64,000 nucleotides of DNA, from assembly GCF_003670275.1 (NCBI RefSeq), contig NZ_QXJF01000013.1:1-64000 (forward strand). Direction: 5' to 3'. Shown piece after piece: positions 28,553 to 37,466 of this stretch (positions within the stretch are counted from its first letter, which is position 1; each line of letters starts with the position of its first letter). The translations under genes and the position numbers were made by a program. Under the pieces are notes generated by a model. The model ran no database searches. It worked only from the letters and a program-made list of their open reading frames with translations, and was not told the origin of the DNA. Source of the DNA: Helicobacter labetoulli (lineage in GTDB: Bacteria; Campylobacterota; Campylobacteria; Campylobacterales; Helicobacteraceae).

Positions 28553-29170
28553 TTAATCTTTTACTACAGAATCGTGAATCATCTCAACTTCCGCATTTTT
28601 GACAACCTTATTTGCTTCAGTCCAAGAAACTTCATAGATTTTTTCAATTGAGCGATAAGTCGCACCAAAAAAAGCCAAAGGCAAACAAAGTAGAAAAATC
28701 CACAATGGCACATTATGTAATGCCTCACTCATATAGCCAAGCAAGTAATTATCATAGCATACCATTGCCCCAGCATACGCCATAAATGCAAGAAAAAATG
28801 AATTAAGCGTATGTATGCCGATGACACAAGCTTTTGCGATTTTGGGAGGAAAACGCTCTAAAAGCATAGTTACGCTAATATGCACACCCTTTCTAAAGCC
28901 GTATGCCGCACCAAAGAAAGCCGACCACAAAAAGCAATATCTCGCCATTTCTTCTGCCCAAGTAAGTGAAAGATGAAAGTAGTCTGGAAAAAGCCCAGTA
29001 AGGTAGCGACAAAACACATTCATAGCCGTGATAATAACCCCCGCAAGGAGTCCCACCACAGCCACATTTTTGTTGATAGAAGCAATAAAGGTATCTAAAG
29101 TAGCAAAAAGCTTATTGACCTTTGGGCTATGGTGAGCCCAAACAAAAGATTTAGCAATCCAAGAAAGCAT
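28553..29170 (-). CDS. dctQ: TRAP transporter small membrane subunit
   Basis: The protein has 205 residues and four membrane segments, with the DctQ features NVFCRYLTG, SLTWAEEMARYCFLWSAFFGAAYGFRKGVHISV. It pairs with DctM in the inner membrane. The start ATG at 29170 has a GAGGGG site. It lies 20 bases after the binding-protein gene and 10 bases before dctM, in a P-Q-M operon. Confidence 0.93.
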   Translation of the reverse strand: MLSWIAKSFVWAHHSPKVNKLFATLDTFIASINKNVAVVGLLAGVIITAMNVFCRYLTGLFPDYFHLSLTWAEEMARYCFLWSAFFGAAYGFRKGVHISVTMLLERFPPKIAKACVIGIHTLNSFFLAFMAYAGAMVCYDNYLLGYMSEALHNVPLWIFLLCLPLAFFGATYRSIEKIYEVSWTEANKVVKNAEVEMIHDSVVKD

Positions 29171-29190
29171 TCAATCCCCTCGATTCTAGG

Positions 29191-30198
29191 TTATTGCACT
29201 TGTATGATTTTTTCAATCAAATCCTGCCTGACAATACCATAGAATTTTGGATAAATTGCTTGCATAGTTTCTTTCCATACTGCAATTTGATCTGGCGTGA
29301 GTGTGATAATCTCTGTCTTTGTTGCATTATCTTTTTGCAATTTTTCAAGAAGCACTTTTTCTTCTTTTTCACTTTCCTTACGCTCAAATTCTGTTGCTTC
29401 GTGGAGAGCTTGTTTAAAAATGTCTTTTAGATCATCAGGAAGTTGCTTCCAAAAGCCATCACTCACTACGACAAGATAGCCCAAGTATCCGTGATTTGAA
29501 AGCGTGATTGAGCTTTGCACTTCGTAGAATTTAGAGTTATAGAGATTGGAGAGAGGATTCTCAGCTGAATCAACAACACCCGTAGAAAGTGCTGAATATA
29601 CCTCTCCAAATGGTAAAACTTGAGGGATTGCACCAATTGCTTTTGTTTGCTCTTCAAGCACTTTGGAACTCATAATTCTCATTTTTTGCCCTTTTGCATC
29701 TTCTGGGAGAATGATAGGCTTTTTGTTTGTGCTAAATTGTTTGAATCCTGCATCCCAATAATCAAGAGCGATAATGCCTTTTTGAGAGACGACATCTTTT
29801 AGGACTTGCCCAACTTCGCCGTCCATAACTTTGTGCAAATGTTCTGTATCACGGAATAAGAATGGCACATCCCATACATTAAATTCTTTTGCAATTGGTG
29901 TGAATTTTGAAAAACTTGGTGCAGCCATTTGCACATTATTGCGTGTTAGCTCTTGAAAAACTTTATCATCATCAACAAGTTGTGCGCTCGGGAAAACCTC
30001 TACTTTGATTTTTCCATTACTTAGCTCTTCAACGCGTTTAGCAAAAAAATCAGCAGCTTGCCCTTTTGGTGTATTGGCACTCACAACATGGGCAAACTTC
30101 ACCTTATACGCCTCTTGAGCTTTATCCTCACCACAACCTAAAAATCCTAGGCTTACAGCACAAGCCAAAGCCATTACTGAAACTTTTCTTAATTTCAT
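29191..30198 (-). CDS. dctP: TRAP transporter solute-binding lipoprotein
   Basis: Starting at ATG 30198, after AGGAGTAAG, the 335-residue protein begins MKLRKVSVMALACAVSLGF followed by the lipobox LGCG, so it is a membrane-anchored periplasmic binding protein, unlike many soluble DctP proteins. DctP-family motifs are KVKFAHVVSANTPKGQAA, ADFFAKRVEELSNGKIKVEVFPSAQL and DYWDAGFKQFSTNKKPI. The middle contains the conserved Arg region KGQKMRIMSS that clamps a substrate carboxylate. The open frame upstream of 30198 is not used. First gene of the TRAP operon. Confidence 0.92.
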   Translation of the reverse strand: MKLRKVSVMALACAVSLGFLGCGEDKAQEAYKVKFAHVVSANTPKGQAADFFAKRVEELSNGKIKVEVFPSAQLVDDDKVFQELTRNNVQMAAPSFSKFTPIAKEFNVWDVPFLFRDTEHLHKVMDGEVGQVLKDVVSQKGIIALDYWDAGFKQFSTNKKPIILPEDAKGQKMRIMSSKVLEEQTKAIGAIPQVLPFGEVYSALSTGVVDSAENPLSNLYNSKFYEVQSSITLSNHGYLGYLVVVSDGFWKQLPDDLKDIFKQALHEATEFERKESEKEEKVLLEKLQKDNATKTEIITLTPDQIAVWKETMQAIYPKFYGIVRQDLIEKIIQVQ

Positions 30199-30436
30199 TC
30201 TTACTCCTTGCATAAATTTTGTTTCTTTCAATTCTATATAAGCTTTGAGTATAAAATAAAGTTTGGTGCGTTTTTTTGTGAGAAAAACTTTGCTTAATGT
30301 GTAATTTATAAACAATTTTCAGATTCTGTTATGACAACTTAATAAGAAGCTATGTAAGAGAATGTGCATTTGAAAAATTACGCTAGAATACGGGCTATTT
30401 TTGCATATTAATGTAGCAATGAGTAAAAGGAGTAAA

Positions 30437-30697
30437 ATGTTTCCCTTTAGTGATGAAGAGCTTAGAATGCCCGTTGAAATGGTGATTGACAAAGTGCGTC
30501 CCACACTTACACTTGATGGAGGCGATATTACCTTGCTTGGCATTAGAGATGCTAAGGTGTATGTGCGTTTGGAAGGAGCGTGCAAAGGCTGTCCTAGCTC
30601 ATCAAAAACTCTAAAATATGCGATTGAAAATCGTTTGAAAGAGGAGATTCACCCAGATATTGCAATAGTGCATATTCCGCACGGAGAATCTTTTTAA
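30437..30697 (+). CDS. NifU-like C-terminal domain protein
   Basis: The protein is 86 residues from ATG 30437, after AAAAGGAG. It contains TLDGGDITLLGI and the CxxC motif ACKGCPSSS (Cys49, Cys52) of the NifU C-terminal or Nfu scaffold domain. It would bind and transfer an Fe-S cluster. The same small gene precedes an unknown gene and murE in Helicobacter pylori, so the order supports the assignment. Confidence 0.92.
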   Translation: MFPFSDEELRMPVEMVIDKVRPTLTLDGGDITLLGIRDAKVYVRLEGACKGCPSSSKTLKYAIENRLKEEIHPDIAIVHIPHGESF

Positions 30698-30719
30698 ACA
30701 CTCAAATACGGATAGATTT

Positions 30720-31352
30720 ATGGAAGTTATCAAACTGACAGATACACGCACAAGGCAGATTATCAACAAGAACAACAAAAAAGCCTTTGAGCTTTTCAGT
30801 GCCAAGCAATACAAAAAAGCCTTTGAGCTTTTTACGCATAATCTCACGCTTGAACCAAGCAATACAGAATCTACAATCGGCGTTTTGCTTTCTGATATGG
30901 CAGAAGACTTTGAAGAGCAAGCTGTGAGCCTGTATGAATACTATCAGATTCTACTTTCTCAAGAGATTAGCAAAGCCAAAGCACGAGAGCAGATTCTAAA
31001 AACAATTAAAAGTTTTGATAAAAGCACGGATGATATTCTCTCAATGCTTAAACACCTTGAAAGCCTCCGTGCAGATAGTTTGAATGGAATCTTATATGAA
31101 GATTTTAAGCAAATTGCCAAAGAAAAGAAAAGTTTTAAAGAAGCTTTTGAAGATTTGATGTTTAGCTCAAAGATTATTTTTGTCAATAAGAGTGAGTTTT
31201 ATGAGTTTTTAAATGAGCTTATAGACAATGACTATCAGGACATTTCAATGGAGTATATTGACTCTCTTAAAAAAAATGTCATTTATGATAACGAGCTTGA
31301 AAAAATCTTACAAAAGGTAGCAGATGATAATAGAAAAAAACATAAATCATAA
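30720..31352 (+). CDS. Conserved hypothetical protein, TPR-like N-terminus
   Basis: The protein has 210 residues, is acidic and helical, without signal peptide. The N-terminus has two near-identical helices, KKAFELFSAKQY and KKAFELFTHNL, encoded by a direct repeat with a 36-base period, which looks like a minimal tetratricopeptide-type pair. No enzymatic motif was recognised. It sits between the NifU-like gene and murE, and its end overlaps the murE start by 29 bases, so it is translationally linked with murE. The position, but not the function, is conserved in Helicobacter. Confidence 0.8.
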   Translation: MEVIKLTDTRTRQIINKNNKKAFELFSAKQYKKAFELFTHNLTLEPSNTESTIGVLLSDMAEDFEEQAVSLYEYYQILLSQEISKAKAREQILKTIKSFDKSTDDILSMLKHLESLRADSLNGILYEDFKQIAKEKKSFKEAFEDLMFSSKIIFVNKSEFYEFLNELIDNDYQDISMEYIDSLKKNVIYDNELEKILQKVADDNRKKHKS

Positions 31353-32685
31353 CGGCAAGATTTTTAAGATTCTTACAGATGATACGCGTGTGTGGGATAG
31401 TGCAGACAAGGTGGCAAGAGAGAATATTTTACTTGTGCGAAGCAAACAAAATGCGGCGTTTATCTCAAGTGATTTTCCACAAAATAATCTTACAGAGTCT
31501 TACAATTTAAGCAAAGTGCTTTTAGATTCTATTCCCGGGAAGAATCCACGCATTGTAGGCATTACAGGCACAAATGGTAAAACTACTACCGCAGCGATTA
31601 TCTACTCTCTTTTGCTTGATTTGGGCTACAAGGTGGCTTTGCTTGGCACGAGAGGGTTTTTTATTAACGATAAGACAATCAAGCCAAAAGGGCTTACAAC
31701 GCCTAGTGTGCTTGAGCTGTATGAGAATCTAAGTATGGCTAAAAGTGAGCAATGTGATTTTTTTGTAATGGAGGTAAGCTCACACGCGATTATTCAAGAG
31801 CGGATAGCAGGATTAGAGTTTGAGCTAAAAATATTAAGCAATATTACAAGCGATCATTTAGATTATCATAAAAGTGTAGAAGAGTATCGCCGCGTGAAAA
31901 ATAGCTTTTTTGAGGGTGAGGGGCTAAAGCTTATTAATACTGATGAAAAGTATGCGATATGCAAAGATGTTGGGGCATTTTATTATGGTGTAGAAAAAAA
32001 GGGGCATTTAAGTGTTGGGGCTTATGCCTTAGAATCTGGCATTGATGCACATATTGCGTGGCAAGACAATAAAAAATGTAGTCAAGAATTTTGTGCGTTG
32101 CAAACCTATCTTTATGGTAAGCATAATCTTTACAATGCCCTTGCTGGTATCGCTGCGGTTAAGATTCTCACAAACAAACCTCTTAGTGATATTGCAAAAG
32201 CAATGGAGAATTTTGCTGGAGTGAGTGGGCGTATGGAAGTGGTGCATACTAAACCGCTTGTGATTGTGGATTTTGCACACACCCACGATGGTATGAAACA
32301 GATTTTTGAAAGTTTTAGACATCAAAAAATCGCCGTTGTTTTTGGAGCTGGTGGTGATAGGGATAAGAGCAAGCGTCCTAAAATGGGTTCTTGTGCCTTT
32401 GAATATGCGGATAAACTCTATATCACAAGCGATAACCCAAGGAGTGAGAATCCTGCCGAGATTCTGCGAGATATTGCAAATGGCTTGCCCAAAGACTATG
32501 GAGCTAAACTTGTGGTGATGGAGATTGATAGAAAAAAAGCTATTATTCAAGCTTTGAGTGATTTACAAGAAAATGAGGTGCTTTTGATTTTGGGTAAGGG
32601 TGATGAAGACTATCAAATCATAGGTGAAAATAAGATTCATTTTGATGATAGGGAAGTGGTGAGGGCGTATTACGCCAAAGAGTAG
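31324..32685 (+). CDS. murE: UDP-MurNAc-tripeptide synthetase
   Basis: MurE adds meso-diaminopimelate to UDP-MurNAc-L-Ala-D-Glu. The ATP loop is GITGTNGKTTTAAII, the middle domain has VMEVSSHAI and NITSDHLDYH, and the C-terminal domain carries DNPRSENPAEI, the DNPR motif that selects diaminopimelate over lysine. The protein is 453 residues. The ATG at 31324 lies within the end of the upstream gene. The sequence order matches Helicobacter pylori murE throughout. Confidence 0.95.
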   Translation: MIIEKNINHNGKIFKILTDDTRVWDSADKVARENILLVRSKQNAAFISSDFPQNNLTESYNLSKVLLDSIPGKNPRIVGITGTNGKTTTAAIIYSLLLDLGYKVALLGTRGFFINDKTIKPKGLTTPSVLELYENLSMAKSEQCDFFVMEVSSHAIIQERIAGLEFELKILSNITSDHLDYHKSVEEYRRVKNSFFEGEGLKLINTDEKYAICKDVGAFYYGVEKKGHLSVGAYALESGIDAHIAWQDNKKCSQEFCALQTYLYGKHNLYNALAGIAAVKILTNKPLSDIAKAMENFAGVSGRMEVVHTKPLVIVDFAHTHDGMKQIFESFRHQKIAVVFGAGGDRDKSKRPKMGSCAFEYADKLYITSDNPRSENPAEILRDIANGLPKDYGAKLVVMEIDRKKAIIQALSDLQENEVLLILGKGDEDYQIIGENKIHFDDREVVRAYYAKE

Positions 32686-32792
32686 GCTAAGATTCTAATC
32701 TTAAATACTAATTTATTTGAGCGAGTTTAAATTCATTTTTCAACAAAAGCAAGAAAAAGGCAAGAAGGCTTATTTAACACAACTGAAAATAT

Positions 32793-34120
32793 TTAAGACT
32801 GTGTGGATTTTTCATCATTTCCACTAAGCATCTCTTCCATAATCTTAAAGAATTTCGCACTTTCTTCTTCCATTTGCTTAAATGAATGAACGATTTCTTC
32901 AATGCTCTTGTTATCTTTAATGTTTTGTAAGCCCTCAACAGCCAATTTATGAATGTTGTTATGAGTGGATTTTACTTCATTGTAAATGGGCGATTTGGCG
33001 TATTTTATCTTGCCATTATCTTCAAACCACTTGGTAAAATTACACGCATTAAGCTCTATAATTTCGTCAGCATCTTTTTTAGTCGCATTTTTATAGGTGC
33101 CATCTTTAAAGATAATATGATCTACCATAAAGAGATTTCCCGTGATTCTCATAGCGATTTTGGATAAATTTGTATCAATGCTTTGTGTGGTATTTGTAAG
33201 TTCATTGAGCATTTGAGCAAAACACCTATGCTATCATTTACCATTTCCATTTTATTTGACATATCTTGAGAATTTATACTGATACTTCCGCTATTTTCTT
33301 GTAAGATAGAAATATTTGTGCGAATTTCATCAGTTGCCTTTTGTGTTTTTTCAGCAAGTATCCTCACCTCATCAGCCACCACTGCAAAGCCTCTACCATA
33401 CTCGCCCGCACGGGCTGCTTCAATGGCAGCATTAAGAGCGAGCAAGTTTGTTTGAGCGGATATATCATTAATTAAATTAACAATAGAACTGATGTCATTA
33501 CTTTGTCTGGCAAGATTATCACAAGCTTGTTGGTTGGATTCTATAAGCTCATTTAATTCTTCAAAGCTATGCAAGACATCTTGGGTTTGACCTGAGTAAG
33601 AAGCTGCTTCTTTGCTGGTGCTTGCGATTTGCGTAACGATTTGACCAAGTGCTTGTGTGGAGCTGGTAAAGCTGTTTTGCAAATATATAAGCTGGGATTT
33701 ATTATCATCAATTTCTCCAAGAGTAACCGATAAATACTCTTTTTGTTGCAAGGATTTATTTTCATAAATAGCATCAATGGATTTGTTAATTTGCGCGCAA
33801 ACATGAGCAATGTTAGAGTAAAAGCCCTCTGTTAAAATTTTGCGTTTAATCTCACTGCCTGTGGCGTAGTAAAATGCTGTATTTACTTCAATGGAAAAGG
33901 TTTCAATTTGGTCAATGAGTTTACTTATACCTCTTGCGATATTATCAATGCTATGTGTGCCTAAATGAGTAGCTCTTGCATTAAAATCACCTGTATTGAG
34001 CGTGTTTATATACTTTAACACATCTGATATTTTAGAATTTAAAGTATTTATCTTTACATAAAAGACAAACGCCAACACCGAACTTAACACAAATAACACA
34101 AAAAATACAACACTCATCAC
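32793..34120 (-). pseudogene. Chemoreceptor with C-terminal CZB domain, frameshifted
   Basis: The frame from 34120 to 33149 encodes one N-terminal membrane helix, a HAMP-like segment and the chemoreceptor signalling tip ([42 protein letters not shown]), ending soon after. Another frame, 33212 to 32793, encodes a chemoreceptor zinc-binding domain with the expected His and Cys set (VDHIIF, NACNFTKWFEDNG, STHNNIHKLA). The junction reads CTCAAATGCTC where CTCAAAATGCTC would join LLK to MLNELTN, so one A is missing near 33212-33214. The rejoined protein would be about 442 residues. With the PAS gene upstream it resembles the CetA/CetB energy-taxis pair. It may be a real mutation or a sequence error. 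Confidence 0.85.
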
Positions 34121-34150
34121 CTGCTCCTTAAACTCAGTTAGATTAAATTT

Positions 34151-34687
34151 TTATTTTACCGCACATACCTCGCTAAAGCACATATCAGCTACTTGAAGTC
34201 CTAGCATTGCTTCTGCAAAAGTTGTTTTATATGCACTAAAATATTCTTGTATATACGCTATGCCTTCATTTATATCTTTAGCTTCTATTTGTTTTAATTT
34301 AGGGTAGAGTTCTTTTACAAAGTTTAGTCCGTTTTCACTCGGACATCTTCGCACAGAATTATACGCTACAATTTGTCCATTTGCCGAAGAAGATGGGCAA
34401 ACATTAGCAAATACCCAATAATACGAGCCATCTTTTGTCATATTTTTCACATAGGCATTGACTTCTTTGCGTTGAGCTAGTGTATCCCAAAGGTATTTAA
34501 AGATAGTGCGCGGCATATCAGGGTGTCGCACGATAGAGTGAGGCTTACCAAGTAATTCCCTTTCTGAATAGCCACTAATGGCGACAAATTCATCATTACA
34601 ATACAAAATTTTACCCTTAGTGTTCGTTTTGCTTACCAAAAAGTTGCTTACTTTTCGTTCTATTTGATTTGGTATTGGCATATTCAC
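34151..34687 (-). CDS. PAS domain energy-taxis protein, CetB/Aer-like
   Basis: The protein has 178 residues without membrane segment. A PAS domain covers about residues 10-120: GKILYCNDEFVAISGYSE, LLGKPHSIVRHPDMPRTIF and GSYYWVFANVCPS are typical of the FAD-binding Aer/CetB PAS type. The C-terminal 50 residues are helical. In Campylobacter jejuni CetB senses redox state and signals through the membrane receptor CetA. Here the receptor gene follows 30 bases downstream in the same direction, so a bipartite sensor is likely. Confidence 0.88.
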   Translation of the reverse strand: MNMPIPNQIERKVSNFLVSKTNTKGKILYCNDEFVAISGYSERELLGKPHSIVRHPDMPRTIFKYLWDTLAQRKEVNAYVKNMTKDGSYYWVFANVCPSSSANGQIVAYNSVRRCPSENGLNFVKELYPKLKQIEAKDINEGIAYIQEYFSAYKTTFAEAMLGLQVADMCFSEVCAVK

Positions 34688-34863
34688 TCCTTACAAGAAG
34701 ATAAGGATTTTGTCCTTGAAATTTTATGTACTTAAAATACGATTTTTATTTATTTTTGCTTAAATAAAAATTTTTTTTAAAAAAATGATGAAATAAAAAT
34801 TTAACAAATCTTAAGTTTAAATTCTTTTATAATTTTTTGGCAGTTTTTTGAAAAGGATATAAA

Positions 34864-35058
34864 ATAAAAAAGCTATTTTTCTTACTCTTTAGTTTGTTTT
34901 GGGGTTTAAATTTAAGCTATGCTAGTGATTTAATCTCTAAAGCCTCAAATGGAGTTTTAAATGAAAACTCATTAGGTGTTAAAAAGCTTAGTGATGAGGA
35001 GATGAAAAGCGTTGTTGGAGGTTGGTTTGATTTTCAAAGAGGTCAAGCTGCCTTGTGG
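34864..35058 (+). CDS. Double-glycine leader peptide remnant, possible ATA start
   Basis: From ATA 34864 the frame reads KKLFFLLFSLFWGLNLSYA, a good signal peptide, then a linker and KKLSDEEMKSVVGG, which fits the bacteriocin double-glycine leader consensus (LSxxExxxVxGG) with GG at residues 52-53. AAAAGGA lies six bases before the ATA, and there is no ATG, GTG or earlier start; TTG 34894 would split the signal peptide. The frame stays open to 35256 but beyond 35058 is antisense to the neighbouring gene, so the natural 3' end is probably lost. It lies after a very AT-rich stretch. It is either a decayed gene or uses a rare start. No transporter or maturation gene is nearby. Confidence 0.5.
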
Positions 35059-35475
35059 CTATTCCTTATAGGTGAGGATATTGCCGTTAAAATCTTGCAG
35101 TCTTGCACTGATATTTTCAAGGTAGAAAATCGCAAAATCTGGGTGATTAGGGTTATTATCAAATACTTTTGCTATGCGTTCATACTTTGCCATAAGGGCT
35201 TCTTTAGCATCAATATGATTTGCTACTCTTGCTTCTCCACGCACACGCAGAGCTAAAATGTCTGTCGTGCTGATACAAAGCTCAACACCGCTATATTGTG
35301 TAATATGTTTATAGAGATTTTTATTGAGCGTTGTGCCAAGATATAGTTTGCCATTATGCACGATATTTGAACGCATAGGACGCACTCGTGGGTTTCCACA
35401 AGTGCCCTTTGTCGCAAGATAAAATACCCCAAGATCTAGAATTTTGCCAATCTTTGCTAGTGTGAGATATTCCAT
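35059..35475 (-). CDS. Pyridoxamine 5'-phosphate oxidase-like FMN-binding protein
   Basis: The protein has 138 residues of the split-barrel flavin-binding fold: GVFYLATKGTCGNPRVRPMR near the N-terminus, NGKLYLGTTLNKNLYKHI and ALRVRGEARVA. It is too short for true PdxH and belongs to the general pyridoxamine-oxidase-like group that binds FMN or F420. Physiological substrate unknown. It follows tpx by 6 bases on the same strand, suggesting a shared transcript and a link to redox stress. Confidence 0.82.
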   Translation of the reverse strand: MEYLTLAKIGKILDLGVFYLATKGTCGNPRVRPMRSNIVHNGKLYLGTTLNKNLYKHITQYSGVELCISTTDILALRVRGEARVANHIDAKEALMAKYERIAKVFDNNPNHPDFAIFYLENISARLQDFNGNILTYKE

Positions 35476-35481
35476 TACGCC

Positions 35482-35982
35482 CTACTTAACACTAGCCAAA
35501 GCTTTTTGATAATCTGGCTCGTTTGTGATTTCTTCACACACTTCTACATAAGAAACCTTGCCTTCAGGATTCACCACAATCACCGCACGAGTGAGCAACC
35601 CTGCAAGTGGAGAAGATTCTAAAATTAGCCCATAGCTCTTGCCAAAATCTTTTGCTTTAAAATCACTAAGCGTTGTGAGATTAGTAATCCCTTCGGTGCT
35701 GCAGAATCTGCCTTGCGCAAAAGGTAAATCCAAAGATACAACATACACTTTTGCATTTGCTAGTTTTGCTGCCTCTTCATTAAATTTACGCGTTTGTGTC
35801 GCACATACGCCTGTATCAAGGCTTGGGACGACATTAATGATTTGATAGCTTCCACTTGCACCGCCCACTTCTACTTGTGATAAATCTTTAGCTACAAGAG
35901 CTACTTTTGGGGCATTATCACCTGACTTTATTGTATTGCTACTTAGTTTTGCTGGAGTGCCTTTAAATTTTACTTCCATCAT
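35482..35982 (-). CDS. tpx: Thiol peroxidase
   Basis: Tpx is an atypical 2-Cys peroxiredoxin that reduces H2O2 and organic peroxides with thioredoxin. The protein is 166 residues; the peroxidatic Cys60 is in VPSLDTGVCATQTRKF and the resolving Cys94 in GRFCSTEGI, the normal Tpx spacing. Two ATGs are adjacent at 35982 and 35979 after AAAGGA. It is divergent from phoH with a perfect inverted repeat between them. Confidence 0.95.
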   Translation of the reverse strand: MMEVKFKGTPAKLSSNTIKSGDNAPKVALVAKDLSQVEVGGASGSYQIINVVPSLDTGVCATQTRKFNEEAAKLANAKVYVVSLDLPFAQGRFCSTEGITNLTTLSDFKAKDFGKSYGLILESSPLAGLLTRAVIVVNPEGKVSYVEVCEEITNEPDYQKALASVK

Positions 35983-36001
35983 TTTATCCTTTTATATTAG
36001 A

Positions 36002-36025
36002 TTATTGTATCTTTTGATACAATAA
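36002..36025. promoter_or_regulatory. Perfect 10-bp inverted repeat between tpx and phoH
   Basis: TTATTGTATC and GATACAATAA are separated by TTTT. The repeat lies in the 68-base divergent intergenic region and is long and symmetric enough to be an operator for a dimeric regulator, although it could also form a hairpin in either leader. Confidence 0.55.
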
Positions 36026-36050
36026 CGGGATTTTAGCCAAAGGAAGTTAA

Positions 36051-37466
36051 TTGATTACAAAGTGTTATTTGCTTGATACTTCTATTATCTTAGATGATAC
36101 GCAAAGTATCATTTTTTTATGGCAGGATTCACAAAATCAGCTTTTTATCTCTGATGTTGTCATTGAAGAGCTTGATAAGAAAAAAGATTTGCAAAATGAG
36201 ACAGGGTATTTTGCACGGGAATTTTTTCGTTGTATTAATAGTGATAGCTTAAATGAGAGTATTCAAAACGCCAACATTGTGAGTATTGCTAAAAATCATA
36301 ATGATTTTGTCCAAGAGATTTTATTCAAGTTTGAAGAATACAGCATTCCTTTGACGCTGATTTATCGCCCACATTACAAGATTCCACCACAAGAGCATAG
36401 CTACAATGATTCTAAGCTCATTGAAATTGCTAGGGATTACAATCTTATCCTGCTGACAAATGATATTTCACTCAAAGTCCGCACTCAAGCACAAGGTATT
36501 CTAGCTCAATCGCTTTTTAGAGATAGGGTTGAAAATCCAAGTGATATTGACTTCTGGCATTGCTTTGAAGTGCATAAGGATAGTGCTTTAAGCGATTTGG
36601 CTCAAGATGAGAGATTTTCTAAACTTAAGCAATGGAGTTTAATTCAAATTGATGAAATGGATAATACTGATAGTGCGTTGTATAAAACGGGTAAAAAAAT
36701 CTTTGGCTTGAAGGTTGGCAGGGAGTTTGTGGAGCTAAATCTTGATGAGATTCTAAAAGTAAATCAGCCCTACATTACGCCTATTAATTTAGAACAAAAA
36801 ATGCTCTATGCCTTGCTAACTCATTCACAAAACAATCTCACTATTGCCACAGGCTCAACAGGCAGTGGGAAAACGCTTATCGCCTTACAGGCTGGAATCA
36901 CGCTTGTGAAAAATGGTGTTGTTGATGGCATAGTGTATATGCGTAATACCATTACGGCTAATGACAAAGAAGCCGAGCTGGGCTATCGCAAAGGCGATGA
37001 AAGTCAAAAGCTAGGCTATTTTATGTATCCATTGTATAGTGCGATTAATTTTACCATTGATAAGCTCCAAGAAAGCTCCCTAGCCAAACGCATTGAATAT
37101 CGCGGGGAAGTCAATGGCATACAAAAACAAGCCGCAACGGAATATTTTATCCAAAAGCATAATATTGAGATTGTGGATATTGCTCACGCGAGAGGCATTA
37201 GCATAGGGAATAAATTTGTGATTTTTGATGAAGTGCAAAATGCTTCAAATGCGACTATAAAGCTCATAGGCACACGCATAGGGCAGGGGAGCAAGATTGT
37301 CTTTTTGGGCGATTGGGCGCAGATTGACCATCCGTATTTAAGCAAGTTTAGAAATGGTGCGTTAAGTCTTTTGAGCAAAGCATTAAAAGATGACTTTATT
37401 GCTGGGATTCAGCTACGGCAGACGATTCGCAGTGAGGTAGCAAGCTGGTTTGGGGAAAATTTTTAA
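36051..37466 (+). CDS. phoH: PIN domain-PhoH ATPase fusion
   Basis: The N-terminal PIN nuclease domain (about residues 1-150) has the acidic residues in YLLDTSIILDD, VVIEELDKKKD and LILLTNDISLKVR. The C-terminal PhoH ATPase has the Walker A IATGSTGSGKTLIALQAG and Walker B KFVIFDEVQNAS, plus FLGDWAQIDHPYL. This PhoH2 architecture is proposed to couple RNA unwinding to cleavage. The protein is 471 residues, and the TTG at 36051 is the start after AAAGGAAG. The next gene starts directly after its stop. Confidence 0.92.
   Translation: MITKCYLLDTSIILDDTQSIIFLWQDSQNQLFISDVVIEELDKKKDLQNETGYFAREFFRCINSDSLNESIQNANIVSIAKNHNDFVQEILFKFEEYSIPLTLIYRPHYKIPPQEHSYNDSKLIEIARDYNLILLTNDISLKVRTQAQGILAQSLFRDRVENPSDIDFWHCFEVHKDSALSDLAQDERFSKLKQWSLIQIDEMDNTDSALYKTGKKIFGLKVGREFVELNLDEILKVNQPYITPINLEQKMLYALLTHSQNNLTIATGSTGSGKTLIALQAGITLVKNGVVDGIVYMRNTITANDKEAELGYRKGDESQKLGYFMYPLYSAINFTIDKLQESSLAKRIEYRGEVNGIQKQAATEYFIQKHNIEIVDIAHARGISIGNKFVIFDEVQNASNATIKLIGTRIGQGSKIVFLGDWAQIDHPYLSKFRNGALSLLSKALKDDFIAGIQLRQTIRSEVASWFGENF

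Noticed and set aside
35059-35256. Extension of the double-glycine peptide frame
   Set aside because: This part is antisense to a well-supported FMN-binding protein gene; it was left out of the feature although the frame is open.
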